The position numbers and the translations under genes were made by a program. From positions 1 through 62,059 of the forward strand of contig WQZB01000018.1 in assembly GCA_009780955.1 (NCBI GenBank): a stretch of 62,059 bases of DNA. The letters are read 5' to 3'. Source of the DNA: Polyangiaceae bacterium (lineage in GTDB: Bacteria > Myxococcota_A > Polyangia > Polyangiales > Polyangiaceae). The stretch's first letter is position 1; the number at the start of each line of letters is the position of its first letter. Under the pieces are notes generated by a model. The model worked only from the letters and a program-made list of their open reading frames with translations, had not been told where the DNA came from and made no database searches. This document shows positions 31,554 through 39,128 of the stretch, in pieces.

Positions 31554-31991
31554 ATGGATGGAACATGCCGACACGATTATAACTTATGGATTGTCGTTCA
31601 TCCCCCGGAGAAGGATGTTCCCGGGCAGTGGCTTGCTCATTGTCTTGAGTTCGACACGATCTCGCAAGGCAACAGTTTCGAGCATGCGCTCAAGATGATC
31701 TTCGAGGCCATCGTGATGGTGGTGCACGCCGATCGGCTTGCTGGACGAGAGCCCATGGAACGCCGGGCCCCCGAAGAGTTCTACGAGGAGCTTTACGCTT
31801 TGCTTGGGCGCGGCGAGAAAGTATCGATGGCCGAACTGGAAAAACTAAGCCACGAGGGTCGGATTACAACGCCGTGCGCGACTCAAATCGAACTGCACGC
31901 GCGACATGTCGAGAATCGAGCGCAAGAAGCTGTCCCTCGGTTGATGCGCCAGTTTCCCGTATTCACGCAGCCAGAATTGGCTTGCTGTTAG
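31554..31991 (+). CDS. HicB-like antitoxin
   Basis: A 145-residue protein whose N-terminal 55 residues match the HicB partial RNase H-like fold: HDYNLWIVVHPPEKDVPGQW, then LAHCLEFDTISQGNSFEHAL, KMIFEAIVMVV. The C-terminal part is helical and longer than usual. A HicA-like gene follows one base after its stop, so the order is antitoxin first. The exact start is uncertain; the ATG at 31554 is used. Confidence 0.75.
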   Translation: MDGTCRHDYNLWIVVHPPEKDVPGQWLAHCLEFDTISQGNSFEHALKMIFEAIVMVVHADRLAGREPMERRAPEEFYEELYALLGRGEKVSMAELEKLSHEGRITTPCATQIELHARHVENRAQEAVPRLMRQFPVFTQPELACC

Positions 31992-31992
31992 C

Positions 31993-32211
31993 ATGCCAGC
32001 TCCACTTCGCGACATCGTTCGCGCCCTCGAGGCTTTCGGCGGCGTGGTCGATCGTCCGAGTAGCGGATCCCACTGGAGAGCGAGAATGGGAGGGAAGGTC
32101 TACCCGCTCGCTGCGCACAACGGGGAGCGATCCGAGATCCGAGACCTCTACATCAAAGGCCTCTGCCGATGCTTCGATCTCGACGAGTCAGAATTTAGAA
32201 AGAAACTTTGA
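31993..32211 (+). CDS. HicA-like mRNA interferase toxin
   Basis: A 72-residue protein of the HicA double-stranded RNA-binding-like fold: RDIVRALEAFGGVVDRPSSG, SHWRARMGGKVYPLAAHNGE, then IRDLYIKGLCRCFDLDESEF. The catalytic His is in the usual 'GSH' turn (about residue 26). With the HicB-like gene it forms a type II toxin-antitoxin pair, probably stabilising the prophage or acting as a defence against other phages. Confidence 0.78.
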   Translation: MPAPLRDIVRALEAFGGVVDRPSSGSHWRARMGGKVYPLAAHNGERSEIRDLYIKGLCRCFDLDESEFRKKL

Positions 32212-32237
32212 TCATTATCGATGTCAACGACCTCACC

Positions 32238-32306
32238 GATTATCTCGCCGGCGTTCTGCTTGCTCCGCGTGGTAAGCGCAGGCGTCGCTCGCCGCGTGGT
32301 GCCTGA
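32238..32306 (+). pseudogene. Duplicated fragment of the ImmA-like C-terminus
   Basis: The frame reads DYLAGVLLAPRGKRRRRSPRG and a stop, nearly the same as the end of the ImmA-like gene at 31340-31408. The first 23 bases are identical and most later differences in the shared frame are silent. No ImmA-like start or HExxH lies upstream, only the HicA-like gene. It is best read as the remnant of a tandem duplication. The gap 32212-32327 holds nothing else recognised. Confidence 0.6.
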
Positions 32307-32327
32307 CATGGAGGTACTACAGGAGCA

Positions 32328-32915
32328 TCAACGAGGAAGCTGCTTCGCGCTGTCGCCTTTCGAAGGATCTGCTCCACGTTGCAGATCCTTTGGAGACTCA
32401 GAACCTTGCGACGACGTCGTGAGCCGATGGACGCCATAGATATAGGTTCCAACAAGCGAAACAAGGGCTCCTGTAGCTATTCCGATAGCAACTTCCTTCT
32501 GGCCGATCGTCGCACAGTAGGCCGCAGCAACCAAGCCGGCTATCCCGAGGATGAGGCCATAGGTCATTCCTCGTCGCTGAAGATCCTGGTTTCTGAAAAA
32601 CGCCCTGAGAGTGTCGTCGTGCTCTTGTTTATCCATCGCACGTCGATGCGCTGCTTCCGCTTCTGCCATCTTCACGATGCGGTCAACAAGGCCTGGATCT
32701 ACTCGTCCATAATCAGCAAGCATCGCAGGCGGAGGAATCGGACCCTGGTAGGACTCAGATTCAATCCTCGCAACACCGACACGAGGAAGCCCTAGTTGCT
32801 CTGGAGGAACAAATGCCGGCTTCATCTTCGGACGGTCGGAAGAAAGCGGCGCAGGATCCTGCGTAGCGACGCGTTGAATCGACTCTGGCTTGTCGATCTC
32901 TTTATCGCCGCTCAT
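32328..32915 (-). CDS. DUF2335-type membrane protein
   Basis: A 195-residue protein. Residues about 68-110 (YGRVDPGLVDRIVKMAEAEA, then HRRAMDKQEHDDTLRAFFRN) are the DUF2335 helical signature, followed by two hydrophobic helices (GMTYGLILGIAGLVAAAYCA and IGIATGALVSLVGTYIYGV). The N- and C-termini are polar. Unlike its plus-strand neighbours it is on the minus strand, as an accessory (moron) gene would be. The family is found in phages and integrative elements; function unknown. Confidence 0.72.
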   Translation of the reverse strand: MSGDKEIDKPESIQRVATQDPAPLSSDRPKMKPAFVPPEQLGLPRVGVARIESESYQGPIPPPAMLADYGRVDPGLVDRIVKMAEAEAAHRRAMDKQEHDDTLRAFFRNQDLQRRGMTYGLILGIAGLVAAAYCATIGQKEVAIGIATGALVSLVGTYIYGVHRLTTSSQGSESPKDLQRGADPSKGDSAKQLPR

Positions 32916-33136
32916 CGGGAGCGACTAAGGGCGGCCGCAGCATCGTCAAGGTCGCGCATCACACGTAAACCATCTCGGCGAAGTGCAGCGGCATCTTCAT
33001 TCGGCGAACGGCGTTGGAACCGTGGAAGCGCAGGAGCTGAGAAGGCCGTTGCACCTAAGGCGTCGATCGCAGAGCCGAAGCCAGAAGCGAAAGGTGCATC
33101 GACGCTGAAGCGGCGTCCGGTGAGTGGGTCTGTCAT
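32912..33136 (-). CDS. Small hypothetical protein co-transcribed with DUF2335
   Basis: A 74-residue protein starting MTDPLTGRRFSVDAPFASGF and ending DDAAAALSRSR. Its stop overlaps the DUF2335 start (ATGA), so the two are translated together. It is Arg/Ala-rich with a helical C-terminal half. No family recognised. The start at 33136 is taken in preference to 33181. Confidence 0.5.
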   Translation of the reverse strand: MTDPLTGRRFSVDAPFASGFGSAIDALGATAFSAPALPRFQRRSPNEDAAALRRDGLRVMRDLDDAAAALSRSR

Positions 33137-33293
33137 GAAGATCGACCTAAATCTACGATGCCTTGAGACACGCTGCAACAACGCACAATTTGTCCGAGGG
33201 TTTTACGCGGCCACAAATGAGTCGTCGTCTCGGGCGAGCGCCGTTTGCCCCACGCAAGCTCAATGCTGCGGTGTGATGTGCTACGTTCCGACC

Positions 33294-33488
33294 ATGGCCG
33301 GATACGCCGTCACGAAGGACGCGCGCAGGGCAACGCGCATCGTTGGCATCCATACTCTTGCCTGGCTCAAGCACGTCGGTAACCGGCGTGCGCGTCGAGT
33401 GCGCCGCGTCCATGCCCGCCGCCTGTTGATCGATGTCGATGCAGTCGAGCGTTCGTCGCGGCTGGTCACTGGTTGGGATGTTGCGTAA
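33294..33488 (+). CDS. Small basic protein, first frame of the PIN cassette
   Basis: A 64-residue frame starting MAGYAVTKDARRATRIVGIH and ending RLVTGWDVA, Arg-rich with a helical middle (TLAWLKHVGNRRARRVRRVH). It overlaps the next small gene by 11 bp, suggesting an operon. There is no clear ribosome binding site and no family match, so this call is tentative. The rest of the gap 33137-33293 holds nothing I can recognise. Confidence 0.4.
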   Translation: MAGYAVTKDARRATRIVGIHTLAWLKHVGNRRARRVRRVHARRLLIDVDAVERSSRLVTGWDVA

Positions 33489-33672
33489 ACCGATCGAAAG
33501 CGAGCGCGAGACAAAGAAGCGCATCGCGGAGAAGCTCGCGCAGAAACGTGCCCAGCAGATCGCACGCCGGGTGCTGCCTCCACCGCGGTATGACAACGTA
33601 TTCTTTGAAGGCCTCGCCTGGCTCGATGAATTGGCCGGGAAAGAGATTACGGGAGCCGGCGAAGGCGACTGA
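33478..33672 (+). CDS. Small charged protein of the PIN cassette (possible antitoxin)
   Basis: A 64-residue protein starting MLRKPIESERETKKRIAEKL, strongly helical and basic for 30 residues (AQKRAQQIARRVLPPPRYD), then acidic/aromatic (NVFFEGLAWLDELAGKE). It precedes a 222-residue helical protein and a PIN-domain gene on the same strand. Size and composition would suit an antitoxin or an RNA-binding partner; this is inference. Confidence 0.5.
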   Translation: MLRKPIESERETKKRIAEKLAQKRAQQIARRVLPPPRYDNVFFEGLAWLDELAGKEITGAGEGD

Positions 33673-33720
33673 ACAGGCGAGCCGCATTCCAATCGGATCA
33701 AACGTGGTAACCTTTCGTAT

Positions 33721-34389
33721 GTGACGACCGCCTCATTTCCGAGCATGTCTGGCCTGAGTGCAGCGATGGCCTCGGTAGGGACTTTGATGCTGGCTTTCGC
33801 TTCCGCCGGCCCGTTCATACGTTCCTTTCACGACGCAAGTCGAGCTGCGCAAGCAATCATTGTAGCTTGCAAGGATGCGGATGCGAAATCGGAACGTGCC
33901 CTATCTAGCGCCACTCGAGCCAGTGCAAGTATGGCTGCTTTGTCTGATGCGGCATCGGACCATGACCCGGTCGTGCTGATGACGCGCAAGGTCCGTGACG
34001 ATGTGAAGCTTTTTTTTGAAGACGTAGATCTCATGGTGCTTGCGATAGACACACTCCGTGATCGCGTCGTTGCGTTTCGAAAGTTTCGCGATGTTTTTTC
34101 GATGCTTGGCCCAGCGCTCGAAGCGAAGATCGAAGATGGTATCCGTGGGCTCGATGCTATTGACCGCATTCGCTTGCGCGTCGAAGACTTCCGCGAGTCA
34201 AAGGTGATGGAAGCTTTAGACCAAGCCGTTGAGACGTCCGTCAATGCCGTCGCGACTCGTGCTCTGGCAAGAGCTTACGCAGGGGCAGAAGCGCTTGGGC
34301 GCCGTCCCACAGTGGAAGAAGCCATGAAGTCACTCGATGACATCGGTGACTTTATCCGTAAACATCACCTGAAATTCGCTTCAGGATGA
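33721..34389 (+). CDS. Helical protein upstream of and overlapping a PIN-domain gene
   Basis: A 222-residue protein with GTG start at 33721. After a hydrophobic N-terminus (SAAMASVGTLMLAFASAGPF, possibly a membrane segment) it is helical throughout: ASRAAQAIIVACKDADAKSE, RKVRDDVKLFFEDVDLMVLA, then two further helices. Its last 4 bases overlap the PIN gene start (ATGA), so the two proteins are translated together. No family recognised. It may be the partner or target-recognition subunit of the PIN nuclease. Confidence 0.65.
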   Translation: MTTASFPSMSGLSAAMASVGTLMLAFASAGPFIRSFHDASRAAQAIIVACKDADAKSERALSSATRASASMAALSDAASDHDPVVLMTRKVRDDVKLFFEDVDLMVLAIDTLRDRVVAFRKFRDVFSMLGPALEAKIEDGIRGLDAIDRIRLRVEDFRESKVMEALDQAVETSVNAVATRALARAYAGAEALGRRPTVEEAMKSLDDIGDFIRKHHLKFASG

Positions 34390-34826
34390 CACCCATTGTA
34401 GTCGTCGACACCTCAGTGCACGTCTCATCAGAGGTGTTTTCTAAGCCAGGGTCGCCCGCACGCGAAACGATTTCTCGAGGGTTCGCTAGGCATTTTGTTT
34501 CCGCCTTGAGCCCGGCTTTGTTGCAGGAGATCGCTCGCAAACTTGCCGAGGAAGGAATCTCAGAGGCGGAAGTTGCAGTGTACCTTCAGAATGTCGTCGC
34601 GTCAGGCATGGCCTTCCCCGATGACGATGGTGCCAACGTAGCCTGTCGAGACCCGAATGACTTGTTTGTCGTTGCTCTCGCGCATACCGCCAAAGCTGCG
34701 TGCATCGTTACGCAAGACGCCGATTTGCTTGATCCGGAAACGTTGCCGGCAGGTCTTCAGCCACCGCAGTTTCTCGCTCGTCTGCGAGAACTGCGCGGCG
34801 AAGCACCCGGCCAACGCTTTCCGTGA
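34386..34826 (+). CDS. PIN-domain ribonuclease-like protein
   Basis: A 146-residue protein with the PIN acidic pattern: first Asp in PIVVVDTSVHVSSEVF, a middle acidic helix LLQEIARKLAEEGISEAEVA, and CRDPNDLFVVALAHTAKA followed by ACIVTQDADLLD (third and fourth acidic sites). It lies in the PIN_3/COG1569-like branch of putative nucleases ('rDp.Dn.fl..A.......ivT.D.dLL'). With the overlapping upstream gene it forms a candidate toxin-antitoxin or defence unit. Confidence 0.78.
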   Translation: MTPIVVVDTSVHVSSEVFSKPGSPARETISRGFARHFVSALSPALLQEIARKLAEEGISEAEVAVYLQNVVASGMAFPDDDGANVACRDPNDLFVVALAHTAKAACIVTQDADLLDPETLPAGLQPPQFLARLRELRGEAPGQRFP

Positions 34827-34893
34827 CGACTGAGGTCCTGGCAAGCCACGTGCGCCGTTTCTGACGTCTACACGCTCTTCACGCGACCAGCAC

Positions 34894-34925
34894 GCCCGCC
34901 CTCCTTGGGCCGGGCGAAGATTTTT
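34894..34925 (+). terminator. Terminator-like hairpin after the PIN cassette
   Basis: GCCCGCCC at 34894-34901 pairs with GGGCCGGGC at 34907-34915 (one base bulged), followed by GAAGATTTTT ending at 34925. It lies about 70 bp after the PIN-gene stop and would end that transcript. Confidence 0.5.
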
Positions 34926-34972
34926 GGTCGACCTTCTTGACTACGTTCATATCCGCAGCTACATTCGTGATC

Positions 34973-35407
34973 ATGAACCACGGCGCAGCGAAGCCCACTG
35001 ACCAAACCACCGACACTTCCCCCGACGACTACCTCGTTGGGCACAAACAAGACACTCCGAAGTATCCCAATCGTAATGGCATTACCATCGGCCCCTACGA
35101 AAAAAATGATGGCGGATATGCAACCGCGGTCTACGCCGAAGATCGTTCCTGGATACTCTACGTGCCCAACGGCTACGCACAACCGCGTCGGCTTCCAGAG
35201 CTTCACGTCTGTGTCGGGATCTCGACGGATGCAACTGGCGCCCCTCGTCGGGAGTACGCGCCAATGAATTGCTTCATAGGCAAACCGCAAACCGACGAGG
35301 GGGTAATCGATATGGCAACGGCCTTCGACTACGAGAGTGCCGCTGCAGCAATTGTTGCTAACCGGTCAGCTACTTGCCCAGAGGGCGAACAAGCTGCCAA
35401 TTCATGA
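34973..35407 (+). CDS. Hypothetical prophage protein
   Basis: A 144-residue protein starting MNHGAAKPTDQTTDTSPDDY. Conserved-looking stretches are NRNGITIGPYEKNDGGYATA and EDRSWILYVPNGYAQPRR; the C-terminus is helical. No family recognised. A longer start at 34937 is possible. Its 3' end overlaps the convergent small gene at 35370-35555 by 38 bp. Confidence 0.5.
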   Translation: MNHGAAKPTDQTTDTSPDDYLVGHKQDTPKYPNRNGITIGPYEKNDGGYATAVYAEDRSWILYVPNGYAQPRRLPELHVCVGISTDATGAPRREYAPMNCFIGKPQTDEGVIDMATAFDYESAAAAIVANRSATCPEGEQAANS

Positions 35408-35555
35408 CGGCCCCTCCGTGCTTGCCCGAACGTTCACACGTCGGGCAGCCTTCGAACCGGTCGCCCTTCTTGTAACGCGCTGTAACGCGGTGACCGTTAT
35501 TGCAAGTTCCTCCGTATTCTCCAGCCTGACTACAGACTTCACCATCTCTCGGCAT
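35370..35555 (-). CDS. YjzC-like small zinc-binding protein
   Basis: A 61-residue protein starting MPRDGEVCSQAGEYGGTCNN. It contains CNNGHRVTARYKKGDRFEGC followed by PTCERSGKHGGAVMNWQLV, close to the YjzC pattern 'pG.......GiY.......'...'kGd.fPpcp' with extra cysteines. Small and easily missed, but clearly protein-like on the minus strand. Function unknown. Confidence 0.5.
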   Translation of the reverse strand: MPRDGEVCSQAGEYGGTCNNGHRVTARYKKGDRFEGCPTCERSGKHGGAVMNWQLVRPLGK

Positions 35556-35712
35556 GTCCATCTCCTCGCGATCGGCCAATGATCGCAAGGAGATGGACGC
35601 TCCATTGCGCCGCGAGATCAACCGTATCGAGAGGATCGACATGACGAACGCCGACGCCACGTGCCAGCGCACAACCTATGACTTCAGCTTTCAGTGTTCC
35701 AGGGAATGAGCC

Positions 35713-35937
35713 ATGAGCTCGACATACCACGTAGACCGTCCAATCCAATTGGACGGCAAAGAATTGCGAATTCGAATCCAAATTGAATTCGACGCCTCAG
35801 AAGTCAACGCCACAATTATCGATATCGAATCTGACGGGGAGAGCGTATTTAACAAGCCCCTCAAGCCAGAGGATCGATACGTATTACGCGACGCCGTCGC
35901 CGATACCGTGAAAGCCCTTTGGAGGCTCGAGCCATGA
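35713..35937 (+). CDS. Small hypothetical protein, start of the recombination operon
   Basis: A 74-residue protein starting MSSTYHVDRPIQLDGKELRI and ending VKALWRLEP, beta-rich (RIRIQIEFDASEVNATIIDI) then helical. Its stop overlaps the next gene's ATG (ATGA). It opens a run of five overlapping plus-strand genes that ends with the exonuclease and annealing protein. No family recognised. Confidence 0.55.
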   Translation: MSSTYHVDRPIQLDGKELRIRIQIEFDASEVNATIIDIESDGESVFNKPLKPEDRYVLRDAVADTVKALWRLEP

Positions 35938-36146
35938 GCTCGCACGACTCGTATTTTTCGGCTCGCATAGCGCTGCTCAACGCGCGCCGCGCGACCAACG
36001 TCGATTGCAGGCTCTGTTGGGTCCGACATGCCTACTGGTGGCGTGAGGATGCGCGCAAGCTGCGACGCCACGAACGAGGCAGATCGGAATGGCTACGCAA
36101 AGCCGTGCGCGACGAGCGACGACAAGAAAGGGTGGTGATGCAATGA
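35934..36146 (+). CDS. Small basic hypothetical protein
   Basis: A 70-residue protein starting MSSHDSYFSARIALLNARRA, Arg-rich with NVDCRLCWVRHAYWWRED (a CxxC-like pair) and REDARKLRRHERGRSEWLRK. Overlaps both neighbours by 4 bp. It could bind DNA or RNA by composition. No family recognised. Confidence 0.5.
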   Translation: MSSHDSYFSARIALLNARRATNVDCRLCWVRHAYWWREDARKLRRHERGRSEWLRKAVRDERRQERVVMQ

Positions 36147-36337
36147 GTGATGCCAAGTACGTCATCGACATCGAAACGGGGCAAAACATCCTGGAGATAC
36201 TTCAGCAAGCAACCAAGTTATTGCATGCAGTTGCTGACGTGAACTCGGAAGCCTCCATGCTTCTAGAAATGCTCAAGCAGATCGCTCTCGCGGCAACTCC
36301 TGCCTCCACCGAGGTGCAGCATGACCCTCTCCCCTGA
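36143..36337 (+). CDS. Small acidic helical protein before the exonuclease
   Basis: A 64-residue protein starting MSDAKYVIDIETGQNILEIL, mostly helical (QQATKLLHAVADVNSEASML). It starts inside the previous gene's last codons (ATGA) and overlaps the exonuclease gene by 17 bp. No family recognised. Confidence 0.5.
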   Translation: MSDAKYVIDIETGQNILEILQQATKLLHAVADVNSEASMLLEMLKQIALAATPASTEVQHDPLP

Positions 36338-37256
36338 GCAGCTCGAGCAGCGCCGGCACATCCTCACCGCGAGTGACGCCGCCGCGGTACTCGGCCTAAA
36401 TCCTTGGCGCTCCGCCTACGACGTATGGGCCGAGAAGACCGGCGAGACGTCGGCGTTCGCTGGCAACTGGCATACGCGACGAGGCCACGCGATCGAGCCG
36501 CTGCTACTCGCCTGGCTCGGAGAACAGAAGTCCCCGCTCAGCGTGCGCCCAGCGGGGGACGTCACGTGCGTGCATCCAATCCTGTCGTGGCTCGGGGCGA
36601 CGCCTGACGGTCTCGTGTTCGAGACTGGCAACGCGTCGCCGGTTGCTGTCGCTGAGGCGAAATCATCCGGCCATCGCGACGCGTGGGTTGACGATGACGA
36701 CGAGCCGATGGTGGCCGAGATCTACATGCCTCAGGTCGTCGTGCAGATGGCGGTGAAGCAACTACCGCGTGCGTACGTCGTCGTGGAGATCTTGACCGAG
36801 GGCGAGCCGTGGATCATCGAGGTCGAACGCGACTGGGAGCTCGAGGCGATCGTACTCGAGGAGCTCGATCAGTTCTGGCGTCATCACGTGATGACGCGCG
36901 TTGCCCCGGAGCTCGGAGATGACGCCACCTACCAACAGGTGGCCACCGTGTTCAGGAGGCAGAAGCGCGCCGAGCTCGTACCGGCTACATCCGATGCGCA
37001 GGAGCAGGCGAGCCGATACATAGCCGCCAAGGCAGCGGCAAAGGCAGCGGAGTCCGAAGCGGAGGCTGCGAAGGTTGCGCTCTGCAAGTTGATTGGCGAT
37101 GCCGAAGGCGTGCACGGCAACACATGGCGCGCAACGTGGAAATGGCGAGAGCCGCAGACGATCTCTTACGAGCGTGCAGGGTACAGGCATTTCGACCTGC
37201 GTGAGGTCGGTGCCGCCGCGAAGCAGAAGACGAAGAAGGGAGCGATGGCAGCATGA
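36321..37256 (+). CDS. YqaJ-like viral recombinase exonuclease
   Basis: A 311-residue protein of the lambda-exonuclease/YqaJ fold. Hallmarks: HILTASDAAAVLGLNPWRSA near the N-terminus ('lt.S...a.lG..p'), RRGHAIEPLLLAWLGE (catalytic Glu region), WLGATPDGLVFETGN ('as.DGl', catalytic Asp), AVAEAKSSGHRDAW ('vEiK' with Glu/Lys), and YMPQVVVQMAVKQLPRAYV ('Q.q.ql.v...'). It digests one strand of duplex ends to prepare annealing. The next gene is its likely partner annealing protein, as in lambda exo/bet. Confidence 0.85.
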   Translation: MTLSPEQLEQRRHILTASDAAAVLGLNPWRSAYDVWAEKTGETSAFAGNWHTRRGHAIEPLLLAWLGEQKSPLSVRPAGDVTCVHPILSWLGATPDGLVFETGNASPVAVAEAKSSGHRDAWVDDDDEPMVAEIYMPQVVVQMAVKQLPRAYVVVEILTEGEPWIIEVERDWELEAIVLEELDQFWRHHVMTRVAPELGDDATYQQVATVFRRQKRAELVPATSDAQEQASRYIAAKAAAKAAESEAEAAKVALCKLIGDAEGVHGNTWRATWKWREPQTISYERAGYRHFDLREVGAAAKQKTKKGAMAA

Positions 37257-38320
37257 ACCAGGCAATGACCACGACGAAGAACGGGCACGGGACGATGCGC
37301 GAAGGCTTCGGCGAACGCTCGATGGCGCTCAGTGCCGAGACGCAAACAGCGGCGTTGCAGGCGCAGGCGCAAGCGGCAGTACAAGCGCGGTTCGTGATGT
37401 CGATGCAGCGACCTCGATCGTGGGAAGACGTTCGCGTGCGGATCCTTTCGGAGTGCAAGAGGCCAGGATTTGCCGAGGTCGCGCGGTACCGCAAGCCGAT
37501 CGGCAAGGGCATCGAGGGCCCGTCGATCCGATTTGCCGAGGCGTGCGCGCGCTACGCGGGCAACCTTGGCGTCGAGACGGCGACAACGTTCGATGACGAG
37601 ATCAAACGCATCATCCACGTTACGGCAGTCGACTACGAGACCAATGCATCGTTCTCGTCCGACATCACGATCCAGAAGGTCGTTGAGCGAAAGGACCCGA
37701 AGGGCCGCAAGATCGTTGCGCAGCGAACGAACAGCTACGGCGATCCGGTGTACCTCGTCGAGGCGACAGAAGACGAGATGCTCAATGCTGTCAACGCGCT
37801 CGTGAGCAAGGCGACGCGCACGCTCATCTTGCGATTGATCCCCGCTGACATCGTCGAGGAGGCGCAAGAAGAGTGTGTCAAGACGACGAGAGACAAGGCT
37901 GCGAAAGACCCAGCAGGCGAGCGCAAGAGGCTCTGCGATGCGTTCGCTCAGCTCGGTGTCATGCCTGCAGATCTCGTTCGCTACGTCGGGCATTCGCTCG
38001 ACGCGATGCAGCCCGCGGAGCTCGTCGAGCTACGACAGGTCTACGGCACGATCCGCGATGGTGAGACGACGTGGCGCGAGATCCTCGCGGCACGCGAAGG
38101 GAACGAGCAGGCAGAAACGTCGGCGAAAAAGCCGACGCTTGTCGACAAGCTCAAGGCGAAGAAGGAAGCCAAGAAGGCGCCTCAGGAACCACCGCCACCG
38201 CCCGCAGAGGCGCAGCAACCCGCGACCGTCGAGCCGCCACAACCAACGGTCGAACACGATACGGAGACCGGCGAGGTTGTTCCGCCGGAGAATGCGGGTG
38301 ACGCATGGGAGGCTCCGTGA
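37253..38320 (+). CDS. Putative single-strand annealing protein (Exo partner)
   Basis: A 355-residue protein overlapping the exonuclease gene by 4 bp. The core (about residues 55-200) has ECKRPGFAEVARYRKPIGKG, IEGPSIRFAEACARYAGNLG, IIHVTAVDYETNASFSSDIT, and ATRTLILRLIPADIVEEAQE. It lacks obvious Bet/RecT signature motifs but has the size, alpha/beta order and genomic position of phage annealing proteins. C-terminal 60 residues are Pro/Glu-rich (KAPQEPPPPPAEAQQP), like the disordered tails that recruit SSB-type partners. Function inferred from context. Confidence 0.6.
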   Translation: MNQAMTTTKNGHGTMREGFGERSMALSAETQTAALQAQAQAAVQARFVMSMQRPRSWEDVRVRILSECKRPGFAEVARYRKPIGKGIEGPSIRFAEACARYAGNLGVETATTFDDEIKRIIHVTAVDYETNASFSSDITIQKVVERKDPKGRKIVAQRTNSYGDPVYLVEATEDEMLNAVNALVSKATRTLILRLIPADIVEEAQEECVKTTRDKAAKDPAGERKRLCDAFAQLGVMPADLVRYVGHSLDAMQPAELVELRQVYGTIRDGETTWREILAAREGNEQAETSAKKPTLVDKLKAKKEAKKAPQEPPPPPAEAQQPATVEPPQPTVEHDTETGEVVPPENAGDAWEAP

Positions 38321-38955
38321 TGGGACGGTTCAAAGTCGCAGCAAAAGTTGAGGCCATCGTTGATGGCGAAGATGGGTACGACGCGATCGAGCGCTTCGAC
38401 GAAGCCATCTGCGCCATCGAGGACGGAGACAAGATCAAAAACGTAGGCATCGGTGGTTTGGATTTGACCCAGATTCCGTACGTCGTTCCGCCGGGCGCCG
38501 AACGGTGGGCGAAAGCAGCGGAGAAGATACGGTTTGCCGACGAGATGACTCTCGCTGGGACGTACGACGGATCATGGTGGTGGACGAACGGTCACGTCGC
38601 CCTACGGTGCGATGGCGCCGCTCCGGATGGATGGGACCTACCACCCGGAAGCTCCATGGAGCTCGTGGTAAGCGCCAGCACGGTGCGCAAACCCACTGAG
38701 TGGGGGCCGGTGGTCCGATCGGGAAACGAGCGCAACGACAATGGGCGCCGTGCATTTGCTAGCGATTCTACGGTCGTTTCCGCCACGTACTACGACATGA
38801 TCACCGACTCCGTGCCGGGCGCAATCTGGCTCGTAGGCAGCAAAATTGGCGACTCAATGCATGTCGTCGACAAGGCAGGAAAGCTTGTGGCGATCCTCAT
38901 GGGCATTCTACCTATGAGCTTTCCTCCGCTCGATGCACCAGCGAGGGCGTCCTGA
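38320..38955 (+). CDS. Hypothetical protein of the recombination operon
   Basis: A 211-residue protein with ATG at 38320 overlapping the preceding TGA by 1 bp. It contains IRFADEMTLAGTYDGSWWWT, NGHVALRCDGAAPDGWD, RKPTEWGPVVRSGNERNDN and SKIGDSMHVVDKAGKLVAIL. The alternation of short strands and 'tnGh.al' motif is slightly like sliding-clamp or annealing-protein folds, but no family can be named. It is the last gene before tandem terminator-like hairpins. Confidence 0.5.
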   Translation: MGRFKVAAKVEAIVDGEDGYDAIERFDEAICAIEDGDKIKNVGIGGLDLTQIPYVVPPGAERWAKAAEKIRFADEMTLAGTYDGSWWWTNGHVALRCDGAAPDGWDLPPGSSMELVVSASTVRKPTEWGPVVRSGNERNDNGRRAFASDSTVVSATYYDMITDSVPGAIWLVGSKIGDSMHVVDKAGKLVAILMGILPMSFPPLDAPARAS

Positions 38956-39006
38956 ACTTCGGGGCGTGCGGTCCTTTCGTGGGGGATAGCACGCGCGGAA
39001 CCTCTC

Positions 39007-39123
39007 GCCGGCGGAGGCCCGAGCAGCCGGCATTATTTTCGGGGCCGTGATTTTGATCCTGTTGCCACGGAATTGACACGGCGATCCTCCTGCCGGCGGA
39101 GCCCGAAGAGCCGGCATTATTTT
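39007..39123 (+). terminator. Two tandem terminator-like hairpins with conserved sequence
   Basis: Two near-copies of one unit, 85 bp apart. Unit 1: GCCGGC at 39007-39012 and 39026-39031, then ATTATTTT. Unit 2: GCCGGC at 39092-39097 and 39110-39115, then ATTATTTT. The loops (GGAGGCCCGAGCA against GGAGCCCGAAGA) are also similar. They follow the recombination operon and would end its transcript. Their near identity also suggests duplication of one hairpin unit. Confidence 0.55.
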
Positions 39124-39128
39124 GGATT

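Noticed and set aside
32796..33488. 230-residue plus-strand protein
   Set aside because: Most of it lies opposite the DUF2335 operon and is Arg-rich; only its last 64 codons, beginning at 33294, look protein-like and were kept as a small tentative gene.
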